NCBI GenBank assembly: GCA_013396995.1
Contig: VWZP01002845.1
Span: 7,733,736 to 7,797,735, forward strand
Direction of reading: 5' to 3'
Length of the DNA: 64,000 nt
Source of the DNA: Dicaeum eximium
Lineage: Eukaryota; Chordata; Aves; Passeriformes; Dicaeidae
Shown here: positions 40,068 to 51,400 of the stretch, piece after piece
How positions within the stretch are numbered: position 1 is the stretch's first letter
Layout: the number at the start of each line of letters is the position of its first letter
Notes under the pieces: model-generated
Database searches by the model: none
Told to the model about the DNA's origin: nothing
The model's input: only the letters and a program-made list of their open reading frames with translations
Program-made: the position numbers and the translations under genes

Positions 40068-40210
40068 GATCACAGAGAGGTTTGGGATGGAAGGGACCTT
40101 AAAGATCACCTAGTTTCAACCCCTCTGCGATGGGCAGGGACACCTTCCATTATATCAGGTTGCTCATGGCCCCATCCAGTCTGGCCTTGAACTCTTCCAG
40201 GAATGGGGCT
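40068..40210 (-). mobile_element. CR1 LINE 3' fragment, antisense
   Basis: Begins GATCACAGAGAGGTTTGGGA, followed by TGGAAGGGACCTTAAAGATC and GGTTGCTCATGGCCCCATCC, the reverse complement of a CR1 3' end. Confidence 0.85.
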
Positions 40211-40275
40211 GTAAAAGGCTCACAGGCTTCTGAATTCCTGATCACTCTCCTTAGTATTTGTTATCTCACCAGCAG

Positions 40276-40530
40276 GTGAGGGTGAGAGGAAATGGCCTTA
40301 AGTTGCACCAGGGAAGGTTCAGATTAGATATTAGAACAAGGTTTTTTTCACTCAAAGAGTAGTAAGGCATTGGAGTAAGTTGCCCAGAGAGGTGGCGGGG
40401 TCTCTGTCTCTGGGAGTGTTCAAGGAGAGTCTGGATGTGGCACTTGGGGATGTAGTTCAGGGGTGATTATGGTGGTGCTGGGTTGACAGTTATTATATTG
40501 AAGGTCTCTTCCAACCTCGATGATTCTGTG
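40276..40530 (+). mobile_element. CR1 LINE 3' fragment
   Basis: Contains GAGGAAATGGCCTTAAGTTG, CACCAGGGAAGGTTCAGATT, a T-rich centre, and GTCTCTTCCAACCTCGATGA with the end TTCTGTGA. It is in opposite orientation to the CR1 piece 65 bp upstream. Confidence 0.88.
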
Positions 40531-40700
40531 AACAGGCAAGGCCATAGCAACTGTCCCTGTCCTGCCAGGGCAATCCCACTGCCACTGCTCACCACACCAG
40601 TTCCAGGGGCTCACAGGGACTACGGAGCACCAGCCCCCCAGGCCTGTTGTGTCCAAGCCTTCTTTCAGAGCACTCTTCTGAGCTGGTCCAGCCTCACCCT

Positions 40701-41006
40701 CACCCTATGGATGCTGTCTGTACCCTGTGGATGGAATGCTGTGTGTTCCGATGCTGTCTGATCTGTACCNCTGTGTGTTCCCTATGGATGCTGTCTGTAC
40801 CCTATGGATGCTGTCTGTACCCTGTGGATGCTGTCAGTTCCCAATGGATGCTGTCTGCACCCTATGGATGCTGTGTGTTCCCTATGGGTGCTGTCAGTTC
40901 CCAATGGGTGGGATGCTGTCTGTACCCTATGGATGCTGTGTGTTCCCAGTGGATGCTGTCTGTACCCTATGGATGCTGTGTGTTCCCAGTGGATGCTGTC
41001 AGTTCC
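40701..41006. repeat. Minisatellite with 20-bp unit
   Basis: About 15 variant copies of a 20-bp unit, e.g. CCTATGGATGCTGTCTGTAC. Copies stay in exact 20-bp register from 40781 to about 40910, then shift by a 5-bp insertion and resume. Variants alternate CTGTCTGTAC, CTGTGTGTTC and CTGTCAGTTC. As 20 is not a multiple of 3, all three forward frames cycle through the same peptides and stay open, giving spurious long open frames. One ambiguous base lies inside. Confidence 0.95.
40770..40770. other. Ambiguous base (N)
   Basis: The single N in the window falls inside the minisatellite, where neighbouring units are irregular. The array may be mis-assembled or collapsed here. Confidence 0.99.
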
Positions 41007-41038
41007 GTTTCCCTCGGTTCGGGCAGCCCCTCCCGCTG

Positions 41039-41052
41039 CCGCCAGGTGGCGC
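41039..41052. promoter_or_regulatory. CTCF-like core motif
   Basis: CCGCCAGGTGGCGC fits the vertebrate CTCF core (CCASYAGRKGGCRS) at all but one position (G for A at the third). It lies just after the minisatellite and at the upstream edge of the CpG island, between MICU2 and ZDHHC20. Binding is inferred, not shown. Confidence 0.5.
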
Positions 41053-41635
41053 CGGAGCGCCGCGGGAGCCGCCTGGGGCCGGGGACGCGCTCCCGGCGTG
41101 AGCACCCTCAGGCTCGGCAGGGAGATGGGGCTTTTTGCCATGGCGCGGGCCGTTCCGACCCCAGCATCCCACCCACAGCAATGCCAGAGTAAGGCTAAAG
41201 ATTTCAGGCTCTCCGAGGGCTGAGCCCCTCAAGGCAGTGCCGGCGGCAGTGCCCGCCCGAGGTCGCGGCGTGGCCGCAGCTGTCAGGAAAGAGCCGATAA
41301 AACAAACAGCAGTCAGGCATTTCTGAGTTCCCTTTGCGGCACCCTACAGGCTGTTTGGGCAGTGTAAGTGCTCGGCGAGCAGGGGCAGGCAGCAGCCCGG
41401 CAGCGGCCGGGGATGAGTGCCCGGAGCTGTCCCGCCGCCTTCCTGCCCGACACCGACCAGGCCAGGACCGCGGGAAAGAGCAAAACCTGGAGATTTAAGA
41501 CCAGGATTTATGGCTGGAGGAGGATCTCGCCACGAGACGGCCCCGCCGGTGCGAACAGAGGCAGGCGGAGGTGGCGGGCCCCCGAGGTGCATGGCGATGG
41601 ACGCATCGTGGCCAGCAGGTCGAGGGAGGGGATCC

Positions 41636-42118
41636 TGCTGGGCTCCTCAGTACAAGAAAGACAAGTTACTACTGAAGAGGGTCCAGTTGAGGACCACAAG
41701 GATAATTAAGGATCTGGAGCATCTCTGTTATGAGGAGAGACTCCAGGAGCTGGGCCTGTTTAGTCTGAAGAGAAGACTGAGTGGAAATCTCGTCAATGTA
41801 TATAAATATCTCCAAGGCAGGTGCCAAGGGGATGGTGCCAGGATCTTTTCAGTGGTGTCCAAGGACAGGACGAGGAGCAATGGCCATAAACTAAAACACG
41901 AGTAGTTTCGCCTCAACATGAGGAAGAACTTTCCTTGGAGGGTGGGCAGAGCACTACATCAGGCTGCCCAGGCAGGTCACAAAGTCTCCCTCTCTGGAGA
42001 GATTCCAAACCCACCTGGACGCGTTCCTGTCACCTGCTCTAGGTGACCCTGCTTTGGCAAGGCGGGTTGGACCGGATGATCTCCAGAGCTCCCTTCCATC
42101 TCTAACCATTCTTCGATC
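41636..42118 (+). mobile_element. CR1 LINE 3' fragment inside the CpG island
   Basis: Contains TGCTGGGCTCCTCAGTACAA, AGGGTCCAGTTGAGGACCAC, TATGAGGAGAGACTCCAGGA and CATCAGGCTGCCCAGGCAGG, ending near AACCATTCTTCGATCT. The translated tail (LEHLCYEERLQELGLFSL, RTRSNGHKLKHE) matches the CR1 ORF2 C-terminal region. It ends only about 180 bp before the ZDHHC20 start codon and is in the same orientation. Confidence 0.88.
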
Positions 42119-42296
42119 TAGTGAGGCGTTCCGGCACCCCGAGAAGGAGGCGGTGGCGGGCGCTGGGGCCGCCCCTCTCCCGCCCACTGCGGCCCGCCCA
42201 GGGCCCGCCCGGGGCCGGCTCCGCATCGGCGGCCGGAGCTGCAGCCGCCGCCCGCCCGTCGCAGCGCCGGCGCTGCCGCGGTGCCCGGCAGGGAAG

Positions 42297-42414
42297 ATGG
42301 CGCCGTCCCACGTCCTCAAGTGCTGCCAGAAGGTGCTGGCCTGGGTGCCCGTGGCCTTCATCGCCCTGGTCGTGGCCTGGTCCTACTACGCCTACGTGGT
42401 GGAGCTGTGTGTGT
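42297..42414 (+). CDS. ZDHHC20: ZDHHC20 coding exon 1
   Basis: 118 coding nt: 39 codons plus one base, followed by donor gtgagt. The encoded 39 residues match the length of the human first coding exon as I recall it. The frame is also open upstream for about 81 codons, but the ATG at 42297 is the one conserved in the family. Confidence 0.95.
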
Positions 42415-45400
42415 GTGAGTGGACCGGGAGGGGCGCGGGCGGCGGGAGCCGCCGGCCGGGCGGGCAGGACCCTCCGCCGGCCGCCTCCTCCCCTGCGCCC
42501 CGGCGGGCTCGCTTCTCCCTGCGCCCGCCTCAGGCTTTCGCTCAGGCGGCGGAAGGAGACCCTGCCTCGGGCGCTCCCTCGCTCCCTCCGGGCCGGGTTT
42601 ACCTGTTGTCCTCCCGCCTTCAGGTGCCTCATGGTGGCGGGGTCCCGGCCCGGGGCCGCCTGTGGAGACGCGAGGAACGGGCTCGGGGGAGAGGAGGAGG
42701 CCCAGGGCGCTTCGGCTGGGGACAGGGACTTCTCGAGGGCTCAGCCCCTCGTGTCTCCTCGTGCGGAGTTTCCCCTCTATTTTACTGTTGTTCATTCATC
42801 TGGTGTATCAAATAACTCCTTAAGGGTGTATAGGGGCTTTCCCTCCCTTTTCATTCAGGAGCCCGGTGCCGTTGAAGCATTATGGGGCTGGAAACATCCA
42901 ACTTAAGCGGGCTGGGGAAAGGATTTAGGGCTTACGGGGTTTTGTCAGGCCGTATCCAGGCTTTCTGGACGAGGACTTGTCTTTATATAAATCTGACTTG
43001 CAGCCGATGTCGGTCAGGGTGATATTTACCCTTTACTGTCTTCAGAAGGATGTTTGCTTTTTCTGGGCAGGGTAGATGCAGGGGAACTGTGATGTGCAGT
43101 ATTCACCAGACTTGCTGAAACTTGGAAGCAGCATAGGAAAACTAAGGAACGGGTTATTGAGCATCTGGCGTGTTTAAGTAAGGAAGCTGAAATGAAGAAG
43201 AAGCTCAAAACTACTAAGAACTGTTCTAAGCTACATATAGGTCTGTCTAGTATCTGTAGGTCCTGGTACTACTTGTTATTTGTGTAAACTACATGCTTTG
43301 GTATCCCTAGCTAGAAAAAGAATGTTTGCATGTACTTTGTATCTGGGTAAACTGGTATAGACAGCCTTCCATTAGCAATAATCTGTTCGGTTTTTTCTGT
43401 GATGACTTAGTATTTTGGATAACTTTTCTGTATGCTGATATTATTTCACAGTATTTGGAGATGTAGACCAGAGCATGAACCACTGGCAGAAATGTTATTT
43501 GAACTTTAAATAGTACAGACATAGCTGTAAAATAATGCTTGTTGAGGTACTATGTGAAATGTTGACATGAGATAGTTGCAAATAATTCAGTGTATCCAAA
43601 CTTGCCAAATTACTATTGTTCAGTTGTCTGTGTGAATAAATAGGTTTTTTGAGAAATGATGCTTAAAACTGTAAACATTTGAAAAGAAATCTGAGTCAGT
43701 CTACTGGAGGTCTGGGGCATGGGTAGCTGTAACAGTAGTCCTGAAAGGGACTGTGTGAGGTTATAGGCTCACATTTTACAAGTTTTCTGTACCCACTACA
43801 GTCTAATTAGTATGACAAAAGGCAGATTAAGGCTATTTTTAAACAAAGAACAAAAACTCAGGGATTAAGAGACTTGCCTAGGGTGGAACAGGTGGTCTCT
43901 GCTTGAACTGGGAAGAGAGCCTCAAGCTCTGAGTCCCAGCTTTGTGTCTTGATCACAGAGTGGGTCAGGACTAGGTGCTGGTGAATGATTTCTCTATCAT
44001 GAACGTAGAGAAGCTGCAAAGAGCTCTTCTGAGTTCATTAAGGTTTCGTTTGTGTGAAAATTGTTGAGAGGATTAGCTCCCGTTGATGCAAGAGCTTCTG
44101 CATCTCGAAGTCTATATTCTATAAGACCTGCAGCTTTTGCTCAGGAATCAGCTCTATTAATGTCTGCACATACAGGCTTTTAAGAAAAAGCATCATTTAA
44201 TAAGCAAAATATTTACTGACTTCTGTTTTGCTGTCACTGAAGTTTTCAGTTGTTACTTGTCTAAATCATGCTTGATGACCAAGGATTTTATTTGTCTTGT
44301 GAGTTTTTTCTGTTGTGAGTTTAGAGGTTTTTGGTTTCTGTTTTTTATTTTTAATCTGTTTAATTTTGTTTACACTCTTGAGAAAATGTCATCTCACCAA
44401 GGGAGAGGAAAGGGATTTTGTGTTTGGGTTTTTTGGCGTTGTGGGCTTTTTCCTTTGCATGTTTTTACTCCGCGGTTGCGTTCAAACCAGGATTGAGAGG
44501 ATTTATAGCAAAATACAGGTTTTTCTGTTTTTCTTGGCAGGTATGTTTCCTTTCTGCTGGTGCTCCCTATGTTCTATTTGTTTTGGGAACGACAGCACTG
44601 TCTATATGAAGAAGAGCAAGGATGTGCCTCCAGCACACAGCTAATGAATGAGGCAACGCTGGCCTTTGCCGATGTTCACATGGGGCAGGTGCAGAAGCAG
44701 GGCTTTGGTAAGAGGCTGATGTGTGCCTCGTAAAGGAAAGAGAGATGGAGGAAGGGAAGCTTTAGAAAAGAGGAGACAGGATAGAAAATTTCGAGTAAAT
44801 ACAGGGTAAAAGAGAAATTGAAACCCCACAGACCCCAGTGTTTTTTCAAAGTTTATTCTTTAAAAAATCAATAACTGTTAAGATGGGATGTTAGCAAGGA
44901 AGCAGGAAGAGGGAAAACCTGTATTTCTCCAATTATTATTTCTTCCTGGTTTGCTTTTTTTTTTCCTTGTAGTCCTTGGTCATTTATCAAAGGTCAAACA
45001 TATATTCAGTAGATCAAGTGGGGAAGCCAGGCTTAGTGTAGTGTCATAAAGGAGAAGATGGTAAAGTTGGGGCTGCTACTTTTGTCACCTCACCCTTTTC
45101 CTTTCAGTTTTGCTTCTCTATGCTGCTTGCCCCACCCTCCTCTGATGGGGTGCTCACATATTGCTCAATGTCTTTTGGTGTCTGATCGACTTAGGCTTCT
45201 CTGTAATTCACTCCTGGTATGTATTTACTGGGCTATGCCTCTTCTATAACCCTAAATTATATTACTTAAACGCTGGCTGTGAGCACCGAGGAGGACTGGT
45301 GTGGATAAGATGAAAGGAGACTCATGAGCTTGTCTGTTGTTTTCTTCCCATGGGAACTGCCAACATAGTTCTGTCTCTCTGAAGATATTGAACACTGGCT

Positions 45401-48400
45401 TGTTTAGACCACTATTGCTGTGTAGTTGTGATCCATCAAGTAAATTAGCTATTAAGCTGATTGGAAAGGTGAAAACAGCCAAATGTGTCTAAGTTGAGGG
45501 AATCTCAGCATAGTGTAAAAATTAAGGGAATACGTGTAATGAAAGAACTGCAAAAGACTCAAGGCAGGTCTCAGAGGGTCTTTTAAAGTGTTTTGAAGTA
45601 GAAAAATCTGAATGAGCGCTTTCTTACTAGATTATTTCTTCTTTTCACACGTAGCTTGCCCAGAGCTCTATTTGCAAGAAAACACACCTAGCAATACATA
45701 AAGGGTGTTGTAAAAGAGCTTTTTGTTACTTTAAAACCATTTCATGTGTTCCTTCGTGTTATCAAAACATGTTTTGCTTTTAACACTGCTTTTGTAAACA
45801 ATGGCTGTATTATGCTGCTGCTGAATTGGACTGATTGTGTTTGCTTACCACATCCCTCAGATGCTCAGAAAGAGTTGAAGCGCTTCTCTCGTGGTTCGCT
45901 TTCATTTATGGCTGACTTGGATCTTGTTATCTATCCCAGACATTTTTGTAGGTGGTGGGCTGTAGTGCAGAATGGTTAGAGGGTGGTCACAAGACACTGT
46001 TTTGTCACATGTAGTTAGAGTTGGTGGGTGAAGCCAGCTCATTTCTTACAGGCAACCCTTTTGCTAAAACACTTGCAGACTTGGGTAGTGCAGTCTTGCA
46101 CTGAGAAAAAGGAGTAAGTTAACTTTGAGTAGTCTGCAGTTCCTAACTAAAGTGTAGTGGCTGCTGTTATTAGAAAGAAAAAAACAACTAAAAATCCTGA
46201 TCAGGTTGGCTTTTTACTTCTATACTCAAGACTACATTTTCTGAAAGTCACAGTCCTGACTCTTCTCCTGAGCCAGGAGTTTTCAGAATAACGACTTGTT
46301 TTACATATTAGTAGGTTTGTGAATGAATGAGTGTTTTCATGCCTTTGGGTCTGCAAAGTATGGAAAACTGATTTTGAAAGCTATGGGAAAAACTAGTTGT
46401 GTATTCTTTTCATAGCATCTAGTTGCAGAAGGTTTGCTTTTTTTTTCTTTTTTTTTTTTTTTTTGCTACAGTGTAATATGTCTAGGGTGTCTAAAATCCT
46501 GGCAAACAAAGCAGTTTGTAATTTAGAATGCGTAACTTCACGTTAGCAGTACAAATTACACTCCTTGCTGTTCCAGGAGACTGCAATGTCTCTTGTCAAT
46601 AGGGAGCTAGCTCTGATTTCCCCAAAGCACAGCCCTTATGAGAAGCACATGGTGGCCTGTTGTAATGCTCCCCATCTGAGGAGTCTGTTGCATAAACAGA
46701 GAGATGGTAATTCCATCTGCCTCCTCCAAAAGAAATCTTTACTGAAAATGCTAATGCAATATGTCTCAAACAGTGGCAAGGTGATACCAGCAACAATTCT
46801 GATTTCAGGCTACAGAAGAAGCTGAAGTATCAGCACTGAGGTACAACATTTGCATGTTAAACATGTAAAAGGCATTCCCATAGGAAAAGAGGATTACTTG
46901 TCAAGAAAAGGAAAGCAAATTAAACAGGTTAGATCATTTGTTAGTTAACTATTTTTCCGTGCCTCTCATGGATTTAAAAATACAGAAGTTGAACCACTCT
47001 GCATACACTTAATTTTGTTGTAATCTCTCAGCATAAGCATGCATATTATCATCTTAAATGAGAACCTTTTCTGTTACTATAAATAATTAGCATTCCTGTT
47101 GAGGTGCTCAGACTGGATACAGATTCTTGGAAAACTAAGTGCTCAGCTGAGGAGAAAGATTATCTTCTACGGTGCCTTGCACTGTATTGGTCATACTAGT
47201 TTGTAGGAACAGGTGGACATGTGCCTTTTATAGGAAAATGCAATCTGCTCTCTTGGCAGTCCTCTAATGAAAAAAATTGTTCCAAGTGCAACAGCCTGGT
47301 TTCTTGAGGAGTTACCTTGTGTCTGCTCTTTCATCTGTCATCTGAAGGACTCCATCCCTCTTCTCCCTCCCAGCCCTCTATCTGCAGTGCCCGTCCCAGC
47401 CCCTGCATCTGCTAAACCGTTCCTGACAGCTCTGCAGCAGTTGGCATCTCTCCTTGATCCCTAATTACCACTTGGTCAGAAAGAAGTGTGGTGCAGTGGC
47501 CGTTTTGGTGTTGCTTAGCTCGCTCAGGGGACTGGGCAGAAAATGAGCAGCTGAGCTCAGAGCAGCTCTCTGCTAGCAGGGAGTTTGGGCTTGTCTCTTC
47601 TGCTGTCCAACACCTTTGCTGAAACTTGGCGGTACACACTTTGTGTGAGAGCTACCCCGAGCCTCAGCACGTGTCTGAAACTGGTCTGTGGGCAGGATGG
47701 GTTTGGAGCAGGTTAGAAAAGGGGCTTAGAGACAGCAAGGAGCTAAGTGTCTGAGCTAAAGCAGGAACTCGTCCTGTGCTTTTACTTTCTTGTAGCCATG
47801 ATCACTCATTGCTGCAGTGCTTCCTGATTGCCTTTGAGATGCTTTTCTTCTTGCTTTGAGAGGGCTTGGGTAGCATGAGCATTTAATATTATGGAAAATA
47901 ACTTCTCTCACTGGTAACAGCAGTAGGAGATTTCTATATGCCTCTGGAGTTAGAACAGTGATCTTAAATGTCACTTTCATTTTTAATCAGGGGTTTTATA
48001 TTCCTTCATCACTTATGAGTCTCTGTTTTCCTACAAGATGCTATGGATAAAAGGACCAGAATTTCAAGCGTATATTTTCAGTAGACATGACTTTGAGGAC
48101 AGTGACTCTCTACATACAGTGAACTTCTTCTGTTTGTTGAAATTTAAATAATTAAAACTTTTTTCTCTACTGACTCATATTTTTATGAGTTAATGTAATA
48201 TGCTTTTCATAATCAAAGAATTTACAGGGTTAAAAGATGGGCGTCAGAGCTGAGTTTTCAGATACCTGTGATAGCTGAAATACTTGGATGGCACTGGACC
48301 TGCTTTTACTCTTGGAACTCGAGACTCTGATGGAAAATGGGAGTAAGATAGATTCTATTTGTCTGCCTAAAAATGTGCCTGTAAATGCTGAGGGTTCATG

Positions 48401-51400
48401 CAGTTTGTTTTTTACCCATTCCGTACATCACTGTTTGTTAAACAGTTTCCTAAAACTGTAAGAGTTTATACTGGTTTAACATGTACTTTCCTTACAAGTG
48501 TTACAAACTGTAGATTCCTGAAACAGCTTTATGGAGTTTTGATCTCAGTCATTAACTTCTTCTAGCTGGTCCATAACCTTCCTGTAACAGGATGAATGTC
48601 CATTTTTTTCTCATTAGAATGTACAAAATGTAACAGAAACATTTGGGAAGTAAGCAGAGACCACTTTTTTTTTTTTTTGTGTAAGCTGAATCTCCACCAT
48701 CAGGTGTGAATCAGGTATTAAAGGGATGAGATTGCAATAAATTCATTTGTTCTTTTAGCCACTTCCCCAATAGTGCCTCCTTCTGCTGTCAGTAAACTGT
48801 TTTCTGTGGGATGTGCTTAACTCCTCCTCTCCCACTTAAGAAACAAATAGCCAGATTTTTCCCATTCTTCTGCTTTCCTTCCTCCCCACAATCTTCAGTG
48901 GAATACCTAATTTTTGACCATCTTCCCTTATCTGTGCTACAAGTCAAGTTCCCCCTCTGCAGCATTTCAAGCCTCTGCTTTTCCTTTTTCCCAAAAGACC
49001 AAATGGTTCCTTTTTCACCTTTTCTTTTGACTCTCAAAATTGTCTTGTGATTTTGTCAAAGACAAGTGGATCACAAGAACAGCATGCTTTGCCTTTGGAG
49101 TTTCTGCAGCAGTCTCTCTGGTAGTGTAGATGGTGCAGCATTATCTTAAATGTGAAGCATGGAACCATTTTAATCACATGATCTACAGGGAGAGGGTTTC
49201 AAAGCAGCATTCTTTTGTTTGTGGTATTTCACTTGTGCCTCTCGATGTGTGTTTGTCTCCAGTGTGGGGGATTTTTATGCATCTCTTGTGAAGTGCTAAG
49301 CACAGAGATAGCTGTTGGTTTGGGTTTTTTTTCCTTTTTTTAAACCTTTTTGTGACAAAAAAAATTTAGAGCTTGAAGAAATTCATCTAGAATTAGGCGA
49401 GCTGCCAGTGCAGAGAGAGTGAAACAAAGTTTAGATTAAATTTAAGTAACCTTGAAAGAAACAGACGTTGTTTGTTCGTGGAGACCTAAACAGATAGTTA
49501 CTGTATAAGCTGGTTCGCAGTTGTGTGTGGTGGACTTAAAACTTACGCCAAGTGCCTTATCTACTGCTTCCTCATGGGTATGAATGCAGAGAACCTGTTA
49601 CTGTATCATTCTTCCTGACAAGTAGTCATTGCTTTTAACTTTGTCAAGTTTAGATTAAAAAAGAGAGAAAGGAAGTGTATTTCCACATATTGCTTTGTGG
49701 TTGATTGAAGGATTTCACATCTGTTGGTTTGTGACCTGCAGATTTACCCTGACCATTGCAAAGGAGCCCAAAACTTGGAGCAGAGTTTGGTTTCTCTTCT
49801 GTTTTGAAAAATCCCATGTGACTAACACCCAAGTGGGTTTTTTACAGTATCTGAAAAAGGATGCAAGGTATGTTTAGGATTTTTGTGGGGATGTTTTGTG
49901 TGTGTATATTTTTACCTGTTTAATCTGCCGCTCCTTAAATTTCATGTTGGGGGATTTAAACAGCTGTATTTTTAAGAAGTTTGACTTCAGCTTTGTAATT
50001 GCATACAGAGATATTATGGCTGTGTTCTGTGGTAGATACCTGCTGAGATAAAGCTAAAGCAGGAAGTGGTGCAGGGAGTAGGCTTGAACTTCTGTAATAA
50101 TTCATAATTTACACAAATTATAAATTGTGACAATGGAAAGCTGAAAAACCATTGGGTACTAGGTTCATTTATGTTTTCTCTTTTGGGTGGCTATTTTCTG
50201 TTAACATCCTCAAAGCTGTAAATACCCTATGTTTCTCACTACTTCCCACACTTGCAGAACCCTATTGCCGAGTTAAGAATGGAAGCAGGAATCTGTTTGT
50301 GAGCAGAAACAATGGTCTGGAAAGCTTTTAGGCACATGCAGGGCCTCAGGAGCTGCACTTCCATGCCTCAGGATTTGTGGTAGTCTCTTACCACGTGCCA
50401 GTGCTCTCCTCTTGCTGCATGCTGTCTCTGGAGTCTTTAGGCAAGCAGATGCGCACCCTGCTCCTATCCCAAATGATGTTTCTGTGTATCCTCTCAGGAG
50501 ACAACAGGTTTAAGGGTCTGGGCCAACTCACACCTAGTTGGAGGTGTTTAGAAGCAATCACTCTCCTGATCTCACTTACTTCCAACTCACTGTGGTTGGT
50601 GATTTTTGTGTTAAACCAGCAGCAGTCGTTTCTTGGACATCACAAACATTAGTTGCCACCAGAGTGCCCCTCTCAAGCACTTCACCTGCAACCAAGGATG
50701 TTCTTGCAACTCTGTTACTGCTGTGATAGCCTAGGAAGATGACAGAAGTTAATTCTCTTAGTAGGAGCCATGCATGCATTAAGCCCTGCTTGTTTCCTGT
50801 TAGGCAGCGTGCCAGCCCTGCTGTGTTAGGTCCAGTGCTTCCCTGGGAGCCCTGATGCATCTCTGAGGGGCAGTAGGCAGAATTGTTCTCCCCTTGGCAC
50901 ACACTGCATTAGGATTTACAGTATTTCACTTAACGTTCTTAGAGTCCTAAGTTTATGCTTTCCAAGAATATGTGGTGAACTGTCAGCAGGCAGGTGAGCT
51001 GTGAGGATGTTTTTGGTTTTGTTTATTTGCTGGAAGCAATAGTTACTGAATGAGAGCTCTTGGGTGATAGGCTCTGCTCTTTTGTATGCTTTCCTCTCTG
51101 TTAGCTCTATCAAAACTATAAAAAATTTCGTCTAGATGTTCTGGAGTATCCAAAAATCCCTTTGCAGTGGCTCGTTCACTTTGTGCTGTCACTTTCTAAT
51201 ATTCCCAAGTAATCTGGTACTTAAATGAGACCCGGTGCAACAAAAAGGTGTCCTTCTGAACTTGTCCTCTATCCAAAACTTTCTGTCCTTTTATTACCAG
51301 TGATTTTTTTCCCTCTGCAACACCTGGATTTTTTTCATGTTCCCAGGGAGTTGCTGTTATTTCTTCCTTTTTGCAAAGAAACTAGAGTGTGTGAATTTAG

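Larger units (their letters stand above)
32765..42296. other. MICU2-ZDHHC20 intergenic region (9.5 kb)
   Basis: From the MICU2 stop to the ZDHHC20 start codon. The first 4 kb contain the probable MICU2 3' UTR and otherwise nothing I recognise. From 37.1 kb there are four CR1 fragments, an (AC)n tract, a 20-bp minisatellite, a CTCF-like motif and a CpG island. Open frames here fall on repeats or high-GC DNA and do not look like genes. Confidence 0.85.
41010..42700 (+). promoter_or_regulatory. CpG island / ZDHHC20 promoter region
   Basis: GC-rich, CpG-dense DNA in two blocks (about 41010-41630 and 42120-42700) separated by a CR1 fragment. The block next to the ZDHHC20 start has several CCGCCC/CCGCCCG GC boxes at about 42190-42260 and no TATA box I can see, as expected of a housekeeping-type promoter. 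The transcription start is probably within about 42130-42290 but cannot be fixed from sequence. Confidence 0.8.

Noticed and set aside
39618..40109. 163-codon minus-strand open frame with a Val-Cys run
   Set aside because: The run is the (AC)n microsatellite and part of the frame is a CR1 fragment.
40647..41223. Overlapping open frames on both strands rich in Met-Asp-Ala-Val and Cys-Thr-Leu-Trp repeats
   Set aside because: They are read-throughs of the 20-bp minisatellite, which by chance lacks stops in several frames; no family resemblance and an N inside.
41417..41905. 162-codon open frame upstream of ZDHHC20
   Set aside because: Its 3' half is the CR1 ORF2 tail and its 5' half is GC-rich island DNA; it is a transposon fragment, not a gene.
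42102..42632. Long minus-strand open frame over ZDHHC20 exon 1
   Set aside because: Shadow of GC-rich sequence opposite the real exon and the CpG island.
43451..43522. CAG followed by TATTTGGAGATG as a possible ZDHHC20 exon 2
   Set aside because: Resembles the TIFG motif only superficially; phase and following codons do not fit, whereas 60088-60114 fits exactly.
46438..46464. Poly(T) as the tail of a reversed processed pseudogene
   Set aside because: No coding-like sequence in the flank and no visible target-site duplication.
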